Source: Prostheceraeus crozeri (Eukaryota; Platyhelminthes; Polycladida; Euryleptidae). From it: DNA of 64,000 nt. The position numbers and the translations under genes were made by a program. The stretch's first letter is position 1, and every line of letters starts with the position of its first letter. Shown here piece after piece: positions 21,056 through 34,530 of this stretch. The stretch is taken from positions 434,001 through 498,000 of the forward strand of contig CAJQUW010007073.1 in assembly GCA_907163375.1 (NCBI GenBank), in the 5' to 3' direction. The notes under the pieces were generated by a model that was given only the letters and a program-made list of their open reading frames with translations, ran no database searches and was not told the origin of the DNA.

Positions 21056-23159
21056 TGTATATATTTTAAGTAAGTCAACAAAACACTTAAATTTATCATG
21101 AAGCATCATAAATTCCCAACCCGAATATTTTGCAATCAACACGAACACGACCCGGAAATTTATTCGTAAACCTGACCTGAATCCGAACTCGGTTCAGGTC
21201 AAGTTCGAAAACCACTACTGGCTATTTCCTTGCCTTCTGTCAAGTTTATTGCAGTCCAATCTAAATTTCCCTATCTATGCCTTTGATAAAGGTTAGAGAG
21301 GCTGATGACGTAGAGTTTGTCGTAATAGCGCTCGCCAATGAAAGAAGGCTTGAATGTCGGAAGATAGAGATATATCCTCAAAGGTTCCATAATTTGATCT
21401 GTGTGATTCAGTCAGTGATATTCAATGACTTTACCATTTAAAGGCATTGGTGATACCCTGTTTATTTCGGCGATTTCATCAACCAGTGGTTATTCGCTAC
21501 GCCGTCCAGTCGTTCGAACGCATTATGCGGAAAAGCTAACCATCGTACACGAAGCTAGACCAAAGCATGGCGTCGAAATAAAAACTCATAAAGAAAGTAA
21601 TATGAGTTCATTAGAGATCTTGACAGCTCTAAATTTGAAGCATGTAAGGGACTGCCGGCGACAGGCCATCACAAAGGCAGCAGAGTCTTGTGTTGGGGAG
21701 AATTTCTTCGAGAGAGAATGTTCTCTATTATTGTGATATCAGTTCCTTGACCGAGGTAATTAAGGGTCATGTGAGAAATCAGCAACGCATATTCATTGAC
21801 ATTTGACATTTAAAATCGTAGGAAAACAGGGTCGAATTGACAAACAATCAGCTTTGGATTACATGCTCATTATGAGGCTGTTCAGAAAGAAAGGCTGTCA
21901 CATTAATGAGCTCAATGCTACATCAAATACAGCATCAAATCAATGATTTGAATACTATGCAATTAATGTTGTCTGCCGCAGAAATAGAAATCCATTAAGG
22001 AGCGAAGTTCTATGGTGTGGGAGCACGCTACGCCACTGCCACAAGCCATGTAGATGTGGTTACTTGCTAAAACGCAAGAAACCACATCTGCATTTTTGCC
22101 GATTACCGCGCATACGCATGCGTTTTAGCAAGGAATAGCTCACCTGTGCGTGCTTGGCTAATTTCTTAAGTGCTTCAGCAAGTAATGTGATTATGTCAAG
22201 ACACATCTTATGCATTTTCGGTTAACAACTCACGTGCTTTAGAGGGTAATATCTCACGCATGCCTTGGCAATTTTTTCAACTGATTATTTAATTCGTTCT
22301 AATTTCCCAGTATATAGCGATGGTTCAAGCACTCAAATGTTGATGACATAAATTCAGCAAAGAGCGCTTATGTTCTCCGTCTTCGAACATCGTTGTCGAT
22401 TAGTTGTTTATCTCTTGCGATATCCGTTTTCATCGTTTAATCATTATTAGGGTTGATATCTTGCAGGACATGTCATTATATTTCAATGCGCTTTATTTTA
22501 TGTACAATCTATAAATATCACACCTGAACATTGGACAGTTGACCAATACACGAACAGTGCAGCACTGAACTTTAATAAAGCAGTATGCGCTCATGTACCT
22601 GTTGAACTTTTAATAACGTGATAGTAGAAACGTAATAAACATATTAATTGAAATTTTGACAGTATTCATTGAATACTATGTTTAACACACTGCTGACATG
22701 TCGCTTAAAATAGTGTGCATGTAATAGTTAATAAATGCTGCTTTTTGAAAATACGATGCAAATAGAATAATTAGTAAAAAACGTCCGTTCCACAAACAGA
22801 GAAAATGTATTAAACAACATTTGGCATGTCCACATGTCCCTCAGTTAGTTACAGCCAGAGTTCGACGGCCAACTGACATAATGAAATGTCTGAGCACACT
22901 CTGATCAATGTTAGCCCATTGTTCGTGAGGGGTTGCTCAAGAGCATTCTGTGGTTGACATTGAGGTCGACATTTACATCTACCAAGTTCATCTAAGATGT
23001 GCTCTATCGGCCGTTATCCCTGCCGACAGTAGACGATCCCTCACCGTACGATCACTTATCTACCGTTGATGTGGATCGAATATTTCTCGGGCTGCCATGG
23101 TGGCAGATCTAGTGCGTTGATGCATATGTTGAAGATCAATATATCAAATTTACAAACGA
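21056..23159. other. No confirmed gene; short hairpin and possible mariner end
   Basis: An uninterrupted 103-codon frame at 21425-21736 shows no recognised domain, so I do not call it. GAGGCTGTTCAGAAAGAAA at about 21876 resembles the reverse complement of the mariner terminus at 25862. A hairpin (AGATGTGGTT/AACCACATCT) lies at 22051-22088. Confidence 0.35.
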
Positions 23160-24240
23160 ATTAAACATTACATCTTCTCAAATTAGTCTACAGAGAAGTC
23201 CATGCAGAGTTGCATTCGTCGGAACCAACTTTCGAGACACTTCAGGCACTCCGAAAAAGGTATACATTCCATGTTTTCCAAGAAGGCTTCTGCTCCGTCT
23301 TCTGCATTCCCAGAAGTCTTCCTTGCATGCCTTCCTTCACTGTCTGGAACACAAAGAAGTCGCAAGGTGCGAGGTCTGCAGAATAGGGTGGTGCTCGACT
23401 ACATCAATGGAATTCTCCACAAGAAAATCTTTTTAATCTATGCTCAGTGAAGCTGGTGTATTGTCTCGATGAAGAAGAAGACGTCGTCGACGTGTGAAGA
23501 CATGGAAGACGAGTGAAGAATCATGGAAGACACTCTGAAACGCACCAATTGGTAGTCACTATGCACTGGGTCACCAACGGAATTGCAGAAACATGACCGG
23601 TTATGTCCACAAACGTAGCCACCATTTGCTTTGCAGCATTTCGTGATGCGACACTTCTTGGGAGGGGAAGCACCGACCGGGGTCCATTGAGCAGATTGTT
23701 GCTTGCTTTCCGGGTCAAATGAATAAACCCATGTTTCGTCCCTTGGTACACTCTCCGACACCTCTCTTGAGTAGTCTTAATTGAATCTACGAAGCATTTG
23801 ATGACACCATTGAGCTCTAGCTTCTTTTGTTCCGGAGTCACAAGATGTGGAATCAATCTGGCTGAAATCCTGCGTAGGCCTAGCCGATCATGCATGGACA
23901 CTTCCGGAGGACAAGGCAGTTTCTTGAATCAGTTGAGCAACCATGACCCTGGCGTCTTCTTCCGCAAAACGTATCAACTCCATTCGGTCCATAGTGGCTC
24001 CGCTTAAAAGACGTCCACTTCGTGTCTCGTCTTCAAGAGACGTTTGAGCTCGCTTGAATTCCAAGAATCACCGGAAGACTGTCGCTCTTGAAGGGGTTTC
24101 ATCTCCAAATGCAGCAACAAGTCTGTCGACGCTCTCCTGCTGTTGCAATCCACTTTAAAAATCATATAGTAGAATAGCACGGAAATGTTCTCTCTTCTGC
24201 TCGATTGTCTTCAAATGTCTGCAATGAACATTTTCAACGC
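23160..24240 (-). pseudogene. Degenerate mariner transposase
   Basis: Minus-strand pieces follow mariner order. The N-terminal helix-turn-helix region (HFRAILFYDF-like, then RATVFRWFLEFKR) is near 24000-24210, and SMHDRLGLRRISARLIPHL is near 23840-23900. The first catalytic block RDETWVYSFDPESKQQSAQW is near 23690-23745. A frame-shifted HRDNTPAS second Asp block is near 23455-23480. A YSPDLAPCDFF-like third block lies near 23350-23400, and the C-terminal end is near 23180. The spacing fits D,D34D. Several stops and frame changes make it inactive. The terminus past 23120 is not recognised. Confidence 0.75.
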
Positions 24241-24245
24241 CACTT

Positions 24246-25650
24246 AATATTAGAATGATCATGGTATCAATTTTGATGCCAAACTTAATTCACCACAATT
24301 TTTTATCTACTTAATAATTCTGAGCAGACTCAAATATGAATGACAATTAATATTTCGATGAGAATATATATGCAATATAACTAGATTTCCTCTATATGAA
24401 TACTGCTCAAACATGAGCACTACACCGACAATGGTCAGTGGTATCAATTTTGATAAGGAATTATTAGCACACGTGAATTGTGGCCAGACCATTGTGACCA
24501 TTAAACGTATCCAAAAACAAATTATTAAAGAATTTACTTATTCGAAATCTGCATGCATGAACCACTTCAATGTCTATGACAGTTAGGTGATGATACTTGT
24601 ATTGATTATGAAATAGTTCGCATAAATCTTGACACTTTGTTGCATTCGATATTCAATGTATCAGATGTAGACGAAAACCAATAGGCCTACATCTTCATAC
24701 AGTGTCTCGACTCTCGGTGCAGAGCGTGTATGAGAGCATCACTGTGATATTTCATACGACCGCTGCCTTCAGGGTGGAGAGAAATAACTTGTCGCTTGAG
24801 GAAATCGCTTGTCGATAAGAAGAAGGGATGTCATACTACTCGCAGTATTCGGACAGTGATAATGATGCACTTAGCCCCGTGACGTTCTAAGGAGACGTCT
24901 CAGATGTATAAAAGGACAACTTATGTGAAAGAGACCACACAAGATAGCAAAAGCTCACTTACCTCAGTTGGAAGATCGGTCAAACATAGCATGTGTTCAA
25001 ACTCTAACCTGGGCCAATGTCAGAAAGTGTAAGATCTGCATGAAAACTGTTTATAGATGAAAGGATGCTACATCACATTATATTGGGGTGCACTAGCACT
25101 GTTGCACCAGCAGTGTATGCCACTGAAATAGGATTTACTAATGTATATGCGATGGAGGACACTGGCGGAATGAAACTTACAAATCACAGTTACCTCTGAA
25201 TGATTCAATTGCATGAGCAAATTTGTCTTCAGAGAGGGTATTTCTATCACTTTCCACGTCTAAGAGGAAACACAAAAATTCTCTTTTACGCTACCGCTTC
25301 TTCGATATTGTCAAATAAGGCAACAGCGGACCACCCGTGCAATTCCAAGTAAATTCTGTTGAAAATTAATGCTACAAATTCTGCCGCGTTCTGAAATTCA
25401 AATTTCTCTGTATAATGTAATAAGCTATGTAAAATAAACTACAATAACTGCAACAATGATGGCAAACATATCTATCTTGAATCTTAGAAATATAATGATG
25501 GGCAATTAAAGCAATATAAAATAGTAAAGGGATGACAAAGCATAGGGATGGCAAAGTAGCAGTTCTTTCTTCCCAACTAGAACATGTCATCTGGAAAATG
25601 TCTATGGTATCAAAATTGATACCATGACCATTCTCGGTTGTATTTTTTGT
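24246..25650. repeat. GGTATCAATTTTGATACC repeats in opposite orientations
   Basis: Related copies occur near 24246-24275, 24415-24445 and 25602-25650. The copy at 25606 is itself palindromic (ATGGTATCA-AAAT-TGATACCAT), next to a shared GACCATT(C/G)TCGG block. They may be ends of a small decayed transposon. Confidence 0.4.
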
Positions 25651-25746
25651 TGACCATTCTAGTGAAAGTAAATTTATATCATTTCAAAACTACCGAAGTG
25701 AACTACATTTGACGAAGTCATTGCTTGCCGCATGAAATTTATCTAA

Positions 25747-25862
25747 ATTAATCAATCTCTGCATAGACTTCTCTGGAGACTATTTTGAGAAGATGTAATG
25801 TCTAATTCGCCTGTAAATATAACATATTAATCTAATCGCAAATTTTTTTTGAACAGCCCTCA
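25747..25862 (+). mobile_element. 3' end of a second mariner, opposite orientation
   Basis: Translates INLCIDFSGDYFEKM followed by a stop, the usual mariner C-terminus. It then runs about 60 bp to a terminus TTTTTTTTGAACAGCCCTC. The sequence around the stop is a close inverted copy of 23150-23200. Confidence 0.65.
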
Positions 25863-28124
25863 ATATTATCTTTACAATAAATTATAATAATATGTTATGT
25901 ATACTTGATATGTAATTACAATAGATATTATGTTTAATAAATTATATATTGAATTTATATATTATTAGTAACTTCCTTTGCACCTGTAAAGCGAATACTT
26001 TGTTTAATATCTGCGTCCCCTTTCTTGCTCAGTTATATCCTATAATTATTCGTTTTTTATGGGTGTCACAATGCATAAGGTACAGAATTTATTCCCTCCA
26101 TTCTCTTCTTCTCTATCCATTCATTTTCTTGCATTCTCCTTTCTCCATTCTTCAAATTATGCATATTTAAACACAAAGCAACACCAACTATCTTCTCAAA
26201 ATTTAAAGAAGAGCGCCTAGGCTAAATCTCACGTCAAAAACATTTATGCAATACTTATCCAAACGAAAGTGAAATATTCCAACAGGTACACAAGCGCATG
26301 CCACTCTAAAGTTCAGCTTTGTGGACGATGAACTGCCCGATGTCATAATTAATCATAGCTGCTACATTGTTCTGTTTCACTTCCGATTCTGGCACTGATT
26401 ATCATTTATCATTTATCAATTTGTTTTTGTTCATTCAAAGCTTTTAGAGAAAATGTTCGTGGAATTGGTTCACTCAGCAGTTGTTCCCTTTGCTGATATA
26501 TCAAGGAAACAATCAAATCGATAATTTGGGATGTATCCCCTACCCCCTGCAATCTGTCCACAAGCGTTAGTAATTGACATAGTTAAGTAATTGACTTAGT
26601 AAATTGACGGATTTTTTGTTTGATTGTGATTTTCCGTTATTTTTTTATTCTTGCGCTGTAGCTTCACATGTCGCGGTGACTTCACGTGATTATATGTATG
26701 CTGTACCTTGTTTGAATGCACCAATGACATGTTTGTTTAATGACAAAAGTTGCAAAGTTGATATTTGCATATACTAAAATACAGTAACTTCGCTATTACT
26801 CGGAAAGAAAGAAAGAAAGATCCTCAGACTTGAGCAAATGAAGCACAAAATTCCTTGACAGCTGTAGACGCTGCGTTTCGCCATACAAAGATTCGTCAGT
26901 ACGGTTTGGATTAACGCAAACTATTTAAAATATCTAGAATGGCTGATGTGTGTCTACTGGAGCAATGTCTATTCTGCTTCTATTTTTCCTGAAATTCTGC
27001 TATCTCTATGAGTTCAAGTCACTTTTAGTTTTCCGCTGAGTAGCTTTGGCTAAATTTTGTAACAGAGCACTTGTGAGTTCCATATTCAATGTGAGGAAAT
27101 TATTTTATTAATATTTTTCCTGTGTTCATTAACTGATTCACTATTTCGCAAAACAGAGATTTGTAGGAATTATGCAAACCTTAACATAATCGATCCTGAT
27201 CAAGTCGGCTATTTCCGATTGAAAGAGGATAAAATATGTAATCTAGAGCAGGCTGAGACCAAAATTTACCACAAACAAGTCATTAATGAGTCGCTAGTTG
27301 ATGGAATCAAACAGGTCATCAAAAACTTGAAAATCATTGTACCCAATATACTTACATGTATGCCGACGATGAACAATCAGCCTCCAAAAAAGCTGAATCG
27401 ATAGTAAAATTCCAAAAATATTTTGTCGTTTTGTAGTTGACATTGAAAAATATTTAGGTGGCTGCAGAAATGGAAGCGAGACTGCCGGTCATATATTTGA
27501 GGCTGTCCCGTCGGGTCAAGCGGGTTGCGGGACACGTGTGATGCGTGCCATTTTGAATGCAGGTCAAGCAGATACCGGAGCATTTATGTACAAGTACCTT
27601 TATTCTACGTGGGGAATAGTCTTAGAATATGCTCGTAGAACTGCTCGTAGAATATGCTCTTAAAAATCAAATTTTAGGCTTATTGAAATTCGAATTAAAT
27701 ATAAAAATATCGCACTATACGAATGTGATACTTGACCATTCACATATTTAGCAGTATGCACACTGCAACCATTAAGTTATTAGACATTCTGTGTTTTTAC
27801 CCAAATAATCGCGGATGCTCTATTTCCAACATATTTATCGTAGAATAGGTATCAACCTTAGAATACTGTACAGATAACTGAAATTGCTATTATTCCCAGT
27901 AGGGGCTTGGTCCACATTATCGGAAATTTGGGCGCTTCGTGCATTGTAACACTCGTCAGGGCTGTTGACACAAAAAGTGCCATCTGTACAAAATTCCGGG
28001 AAAAAAGGCGTTTGAGGCAAACCTTTTATAGTTTCAATTCGTTTCAATTTCGTTTCACAAATTCGTTTTCTGAAGCAATGCGTTATATAATGGGCCTAAC
28101 ACTAAAGCCAATTGAATATCTATA
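25863..28124. other. No recognisable gene; microsatellite
   Basis: AT-rich, only short frames. A (GAAA)n run lies at 26803-26819. Nothing else supported. Confidence 0.45.
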
Positions 28125-28257
28125 GAGAATGACAACTATTAGGTCAATACAGGGGACCAACACCCTTGATTCCCCGACCGCACTTGCACGACCAAGGAAT
28201 CGAACCGAATTCCGCGGTGGAGACGAGCTCGCACCTTCTTCACTAGGCCACGCTGAC
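28125..28257 (-). mobile_element. tRNA-derived SINE
   Basis: The minus strand begins GCGTGGCCTAGTGAAGAAGG (A-box-like). About 40 nt later comes GGTTCGATTCC, a perfect B-box, so this is an RNA polymerase III promoter pair in tRNA spacing. About 70 nt of non-tRNA tail follows. Head plus tail indicates a SINE rather than a tRNA gene. Confidence 0.6.
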
Positions 28258-29456
28258 TTTGTATTTTGATTTTGATATAACATTGAATATGATTTTTGAA
28301 TACTTTGTAAGAGCCCTAAGTACCCTAAGCTTGCCAAGCGCCCTTATTGGAATGATTTGAATAACTTTGCAAGTGCATGCATGTAGTCTTTGTATTTATC
28401 TAATACATCTAGCACGATGTATAAGGAGACTTGCGTCAATTACTTATGAGGTGTAACTGATTACACTACAAATTACTTCTTTGGAAATGCAATTGATTAC
28501 AATTACAAATTACTCCGTTTTTCTTCAATTATTTTGTAATTACGTTAGATAATTGTCAGAATTCAACTATGTCTTTCCCCACCACTATTTTTTTCATTGC
28601 GGATTTTCTCAGGTTAATTTCAATTGTAACTCGGAAATGCAGACGAAGCTTGTTGCATTGATCAGATTTGTGTTGTAATTGTAGTTGCCATTACCTTAGT
28701 TGGCCTTAAAAAGAACATTGAAATGAACATAATTTTACGTTTACGCTACCGCTGTGTTGTCTGACATGCCGTGCATGGATTGCAGTCTGCACATCTTAAG
28801 TGTAAGCGACACCATGACCCAATGATGTTAATTGATGCTTTAGACGCCGGCGCAAACATGAATGTTATATTAGCTTATGAAATTTGCTGATTTTAGTATG
28901 CACTGTTGAGATACAAAATGACAAGTTGAAGATCTTGCTAAATTGTGGATAGTTGCCGCGCCTCTGATGACCATGAAAGCACGTAGGAAATTCCTCATTT
29001 TTCAAGACGCTTGCTTGTGACAGCCTACTTTTCCTGTAAAATTTTTCTTGTAACTTTTTGAAAGTGTGCAAAGCGTCCTATAATATTGTTCTATTGATTT
29101 TTCGTCACCTACGTCTCAAAAGCAAAGTAGCTCAGATAATCAGGTACCAGTTACAGATATGGATTATGGATACAAGGTCACTCGGTCTTCTTACATTTAA
29201 TTTTCCGTTGTAACTTCCGTTGTAATTTTAATCAAATACATTTTCTTATGAGGAATTTCTAATTGTAATTGTATTGTCTTATTCATCTGCTGTACTTTCA
29301 CAGTTATCCTATTTTGACACGTCTAAAATGACCTTACGACTGCCTCCTATGCCGTGGCACCCCAGATGAAAATCACTGGTTTACACTTTTTTAGAGACAA
29401 AAATGACACAAAACATATGGCAGAAATTGATTTTTTACCATACAGAATAATTTATC
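28258..29456. other. No recognisable gene
   Basis: AT-rich sequence without supported coding content. Confidence 0.45.
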
Positions 29457-29655
29457 ATTTTTTGGACCATTTATCAAGATCTTATATATTTTGTGGACTA
29501 TTTATCAAGATTTTGTACAATTCTGTGAGCCATTTAATAAGATTTTGCGTCATTTTGTGTGCCATATTGTAGAGCATTTATTGAGATTTTTTACCATTTT
29601 GTGGGTCATCTGATAAGATTTTGCGTTATTTTGTGGACCATTTGTAGATTTGAAT
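29457..29655. repeat. ~32-bp minisatellite, six degenerate units
   Basis: Units follow ATTTTGTGGACCATTTATCA plus AGATTTTGCGTC. One unit is longer by about 12 bp. The open frame across it is a by-product of the repeat. Confidence 0.7.
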
Positions 29656-30280
29656 GTTTTCATATGACTTATGGCTTCAAATTTGTTGTGCTTGGATACA
29701 CATTTTTGTGTGAGAAATCTCAATAGCACTCGGACATGCATCGATTCATATATCTAATTCCAATTTTGACACCGTTTACGATGTTAGCGACTTCAAAAAA
29801 ATGGAGAAAATCCAGTCATGCCTTAAACACAGTCTCTGTGTTCAGTTCGATGCTTTCATGAGACCAAACGCATGAATCTCCATCACCTATAGTATCGTAA
29901 TATTGAGTTTCACCAAAGCGACAAAAGCAATTGCTGGAAAAATTGGAGGACAACCCACCGACATAATTGCTAGCGAAGTTTTTGCCACTCATAGAAAATG
30001 CTGAGACACTATCAACCTATGCTTTATTAGATACCAAGTTAACTATGTCCGAGAATTCGTTCGACAAGCATCACAAACTGTGTCCGAATTCGACAATCTG
30101 AGGGAGTTGATGTGATAAGTCACCTGATTTTTCCCCGAACTTTTCACTTGTCTCGCAAAAAATGAACTTAAAAGACTGAACGCAATTAATAAAAGTGCAG
30201 CAGAATGCACAAAAAGAAAAATAATGAAGTTGAACTCTTGTTAGCATGGGCCTTCCAAAATTCGCTTCAGTTTTTTATAT
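29656..30280. other. No recognisable gene
   Basis: No coding or structural feature supported. Confidence 0.45.
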
Positions 30281-30360
30281 ATATATAGAATATATGGATA
30301 TATATTGGAATATATCTATATATATATCTATATTCAGAAAGGAAAAACAATTTTTCTTTG

Positions 30361-30400
30361 ACCGGACATGTTTCGATGTTCAATACATCATCATCAGCGG
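30361..30400 (-). ncRNA. Hammerhead ribozyme motif (minus strand)
   Basis: The exact reverse complement of the motif at 30481-30520, with the same core boxes and stems. It lies in the left arm of the inverted repeat, so a transcript from either strand would contain one sense copy. Confidence 0.7.
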
Positions 30401-30480
30401 TGGAGTAACAAACAGAGACAGTTCATCTTTCTTAAATATCAAGTCACAACACATAATTACTGTCTCTGTTTGTTACTCCA

Positions 30481-30520
30481 CCGCTGATGATGATGTATTG
30501 AACATCGAAACATGTCCGGT
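30481..30520 (+). ncRNA. Hammerhead ribozyme motif (plus strand)
   Basis: Core box CTGATGA (30484-30490), stem II GATGT/ACATC closed by loop ATTGA, then GAAA (30507-30510). Stem I is ACCG/CGGT, four perfect pairs. The segment after GAA is the self-complementary ACATGT followed by C. Stem III would therefore form between two molecules, with cleavage after that C (30516). Dimeric hammerheads with this ACATGTC are known from Penelope-like elements. One U sits between the first box and stem II, a departure from the minimal core. No cleavage has been shown here. Confidence 0.75.
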
Positions 30521-30625
30521 CAAAGAAAAATTGTTTTTCCTTTCTGAATATGAAATGCCTGGGCACTCTATGCGTAAATATATCTATATATATATATATA
30601 TGGATATATATATGGGAATATATGG

Positions 30626-30657
<32 letters not shown>

Positions 30658-30666
30658 TAATATATA

Positions 30667-30701
<35 letters not shown>

Positions 30702-30735
30702 GATTATATATATATATATATATATCGCAGAATAT

Positions 30736-33700
30736 ATATTGCGATGATTCATATTACTTATAAAGTTAACCCTACAGTGGTCAGTAGTACACGGACAATT
30801 CCTATCCCAGTACTCTAGATATCCCTGGTTAACTCCATCGAAGAACAAGCCATTAAGCTCTCCCATCAAAGGCTCCATCACAGTTTTCAGTCATGCTTCT
30901 TTCAAAGTGTTTTGTCTCACAACAAGCACAAACTGCATTGAATTTTCATTCGATATTCATCGACAGATGACATGCTGAAAGTTCATCCATGTTTAGCACT
31001 TGTCATTAGTCAGCATTATAAAAAACCGGATCATTTATTTGTCTGCGGAAGTAATTTTAGACATCTCATCGATGATAGCAATGATAACAACAGATTATCA
31101 ATGCTGAATTATCTATTTACCGAATTGAATTAAATCTGTATTAATATTTGTAGTTTTCAAAATACTCCAAAAAGCATGGCTCAAATTATGGACCATTGTG
31201 AAAGTCATGCATAAAATTGGTCCAAGATAATAATGGAATGAAAGGAAGCTAATTTTGCATCATTGATTGTCCCTGAAAAATGTCAGTGTAGAAGCGTTTC
31301 ATTTACGTAAACTGAATCAGCTAGACGCAGCCATATACACACATGCCGCACATTTATTTTTGTGCACGTGAAACACGTGAACATCAGTTGTTGACATTAT
31401 CATCATCAATTATAAGCATTCCGGTTCAGTGAATAGCTCACGACATTAATCGAATGAATTAGCAGCTGAAAAGGGCGAGAGAGTGATGAGAAGACGGATG
31501 CTTCCTAATTGTTAACATGAAAGTGACACACGTTGGAGAGCCAAGGACAGCCGATGATTCCGTGTCCATTCAGAACGTCAGAACATCACATTTTTAGAAA
31601 GACAATATCAGAGAGCTATTTGTCATCTCCTGCTAAAAACAAAGCAGTCTTGATGAATGTGAATGTTTAGAATCTTTGGAATTTCGGATATTTTTGATGA
31701 TGAAGTTGAAGAATCAATCTTACGAAATCACAATGGCGAAAAATAAGGGCTGTCCGCGCCTGTGCGGTGCGAATATCGAGTGAATCAATATCTCACTTTA
31801 TAGCTTCATTGTAATTAATTCATCTTAGTCAAACCAAATTGGTGAGAAATATTTTTTGAGCATGCAGCATAATTAATCCAATAAAGAGAACATTATTCAA
31901 TTCTATCTATCAATTCAATTCAAACTATAAATTTCAAATTCATGAAAATGAAACTTTTTGAAAATCCCGACAAATGAGAAAAATGCATAAAGTGACGAAA
32001 TTTAGATGAATTTCATGATTCAATTCATAATATATCATCTACGTCACGAAATCTCAATTCCCGCGACCTCAGAATTTCGAAATCTCAAGCACACCAATGC
32101 TGTTGCACCTCCTGCTAAGATATAGGCTCCCTTACCATTCCAGGGGCTAGCGATCAATCGGTATAAGATATTTTCGGTATCTGGTAGCATAATTACATCA
32201 CATCACATCACAGACGAATGTGATCGCTACATTCCCTAATGTGCTCCGATATTTTGAAAAAAGTAAAATAGACTCTTCCTTTGCGATGCGTGATTTAAAA
32301 CAATAGAAAATCCGACATTTTGTCCGCCGCTGACTTGGAAATTTTGTTATTGTAATTTTTCACCATTTTTGTTGTATCTATTTAATTTCTGTTTTTATCT
32401 AGATTTTTATAGAATTGCAGTGTAGGCATCACATGAAACTCATAGCACAACGTAGTATGAATGAATATTATGAATGTATTATGAATAATACATATATACA
32501 GTGTATATCATATTACATACACGTATTACATATGAAATAGTATGAATAATATGAATGAATCAAATGTTCATTTGAAATAACTTGCTCATCTTCTTGCTGT
32601 GAACTGTTATTCAAAATTTAGAATGACCACTTTTCAGACTTATGATGAGCTTGCAATTTTGCCTTAATGATGGTTGCTTGAGAAATCAGCGGCATAGTGA
32701 CCATAATGTGTGGTTTGCTCAAACTCCTGGTACAATGTTAATGCAATTGATACTTAATCTCTTACACTACCAGATTTTGCAGTAGAAAAATTTGCAGTTT
32801 TGTTCATGATTAAAGTAAGCGAATTGTTGCTCATTTTAGCGCTTTAATCTGCTTAATTCTAGATCTTTGGGGTCGAATGTGCGTATCTTACTTTCTCCGG
32901 TGCTATGTTCCTGATTAAACATAAAAATATAATTTAAGATTTTTTTCGTTTAATGTTTCGATGGTAAAAACGTCGTATAAATCAACTGGACCAAGACATT
33001 TTTCGACCGGTCTCCTCCTGGATACTAGGATGCATAAAAGGAGAGATAATGCATATCTTCTCAAGTATGCTCAGTATTAACAAATCAAAAGTTAAAATAT
33101 TATTTAAATTCTTATAACTAATTTTGAAATATCATAAATTAGGAATCCAAGTATTTCTGAAATGCTCCTTTTACTATGCCCCGTGATATGATGCTTCGTC
33201 CAGCTCTTTGGTCATCGTCAGAAGGACTGTGACCAAACAACTGGTCGAAATACAAGCATATCAAGGATCAGAGCAAAATAGAACATGATAGAAATGCTCA
33301 CAATCCTATTAGAGAATCTCAGAATATAGATTCTCAGAATCCTAATATTGTGACATTTTTAAAAGATGATCAGAGGTTTCTTCACATATTTTGTTTGAAG
33401 GTGAGAATATTATTGAAAACGAACTATAATTAGAGAAGGAATTCAGAAATTCTGTGTTAATGCGACATCTTTTCAATTAAGTGTAGAGTCACATTAGCAT
33501 GAGGAAGGTCACTGTATTTCTCAAGGATGCTGATGCTTTTAGTCAATTATCTTATTAATGCCACGTTGGTCGGAAATTCGAATAATATTAAACACATACA
33601 TGGTCGTGAAGCAGTCGGTGACATTCTAGTGATGACTTAATCTTCAGTCACTAAAAGGTAATCTATACGTGACATCTCCCATGGATCAGATAACAAACAA

Positions 33701-34043
33701 AATTTCATGATTAATTACTCATTTATGTTAATGAAAATGTCCAATCCTATATGTAGTCTGTTTTTCGTCTTGAGTGTCACGTATGTAAACGTCTTCTAGA
33801 AACAGATATAATTTGTGATATGTCAAATTTCCAATTTAACAACTCCAGATGACAACGCTATGATATTTTTAATTTCATAAATGAATCGCTCTTTCCAACC
33901 GATTGCGTAATGAACTAATTCCGTCTCTTTGTATCAGAGACTGGAAAACTAGATAAGCAAATAGTTGGTCACCTGACCGGGTTAGTGCTAAGGTGACTTC
34001 TTTGTTATGTAATCAGTCTTAAGAGAACATATTCAGAGTTATA
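30736..34043. other. No recognisable gene
   Basis: 3.3 kb of AT-rich sequence with only short frames. TATGAATGAA-type low-complexity sequence near 32455-32570. No gene, tRNA or transposon end supported. Confidence 0.45.
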
Positions 34044-34530
34044 TCCACAGAATTAGATTGTTTAACTCTTTCAGTTTACTAGAAATGAAGACGACATTTC
34101 TTCATAATTCAAAACAATGGCACATCTTCGAACGTAGTAAATGAGCAAAAAAGAATTCCGGATGCCTTACAGAAATAAGAAAAACAGTCGTGCGTCTCGT
34201 GCGCCGCTTGCGGATTGCTGTGAATTCCTCCAAAATTCTTCATTGCCACGATTCCTTCAGACTCGAAGAATTTTGATCATTGCGTACAAGTTTTCATGTT
34301 AATGTTGGTCCGTCAGATTCTTTGTTTAGAAGTTGGCAGGCGCGATAAATTTAGTTCCCTCCGTCTCTTCGTTGGATATATCAATGAATGTCACTGTGAC
34401 AGCGAAGTGCGACTGAACGAGGAATTCGAAGTGCATTACACGCAATTGGCTACTGTCTGAGGCTCACTGCTGATTCAGTGACGACTTCTTGTTTGACCGT
34501 AGATCGTGTGTGGTGTGTGTCATTTCATCT
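34044..34530 (+). repeat. Dispersed ~500-bp repeat, copy B1
   Basis: Shares the start CCACAGAATTAGATTGTTTA with copy A2. It also shares CGCTTGCGGATTGCTGTGAA, GCCACGATTCCTTCAGA and GTTGGCAGGCGC with its relatives. Its 3' part (TTGTTTGACCGTAGATCGTG onward) matches copy B2 rather than the A copies. Confidence 0.7.

Larger units (their letters stand above)
30281..30735. repeat. AT microsatellites flanking a perfect 92-bp inverted repeat
   Basis: Arms 30331-30422 and 30459-30550 are exact reverse complements over 92 bp around a 36-nt spacer. Runs of (TA)n with interspersed GG lie on both sides (30281-30330 and 30580-30725). The arms carry hammerhead ribozyme motifs, listed separately. The element resembles a non-autonomous Penelope-like repeat, which often carries this ribozyme. 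Confidence 0.85.

Noticed and set aside
21425-21736. 103-codon open frame
   Set aside because: No recognised domain, no splice context, and flanks are non-coding. Length is within chance for this window.
29354-29572. Small hydrophobic protein
   Set aside because: The frame lies mostly over a 32-bp minisatellite.
30246-30881. Long open frames of 190 and 145 codons on the two strands
   Set aside because: They arise from TA microsatellite (Ile/Tyr repeats) and the perfect inverted repeat, not from selection for protein.
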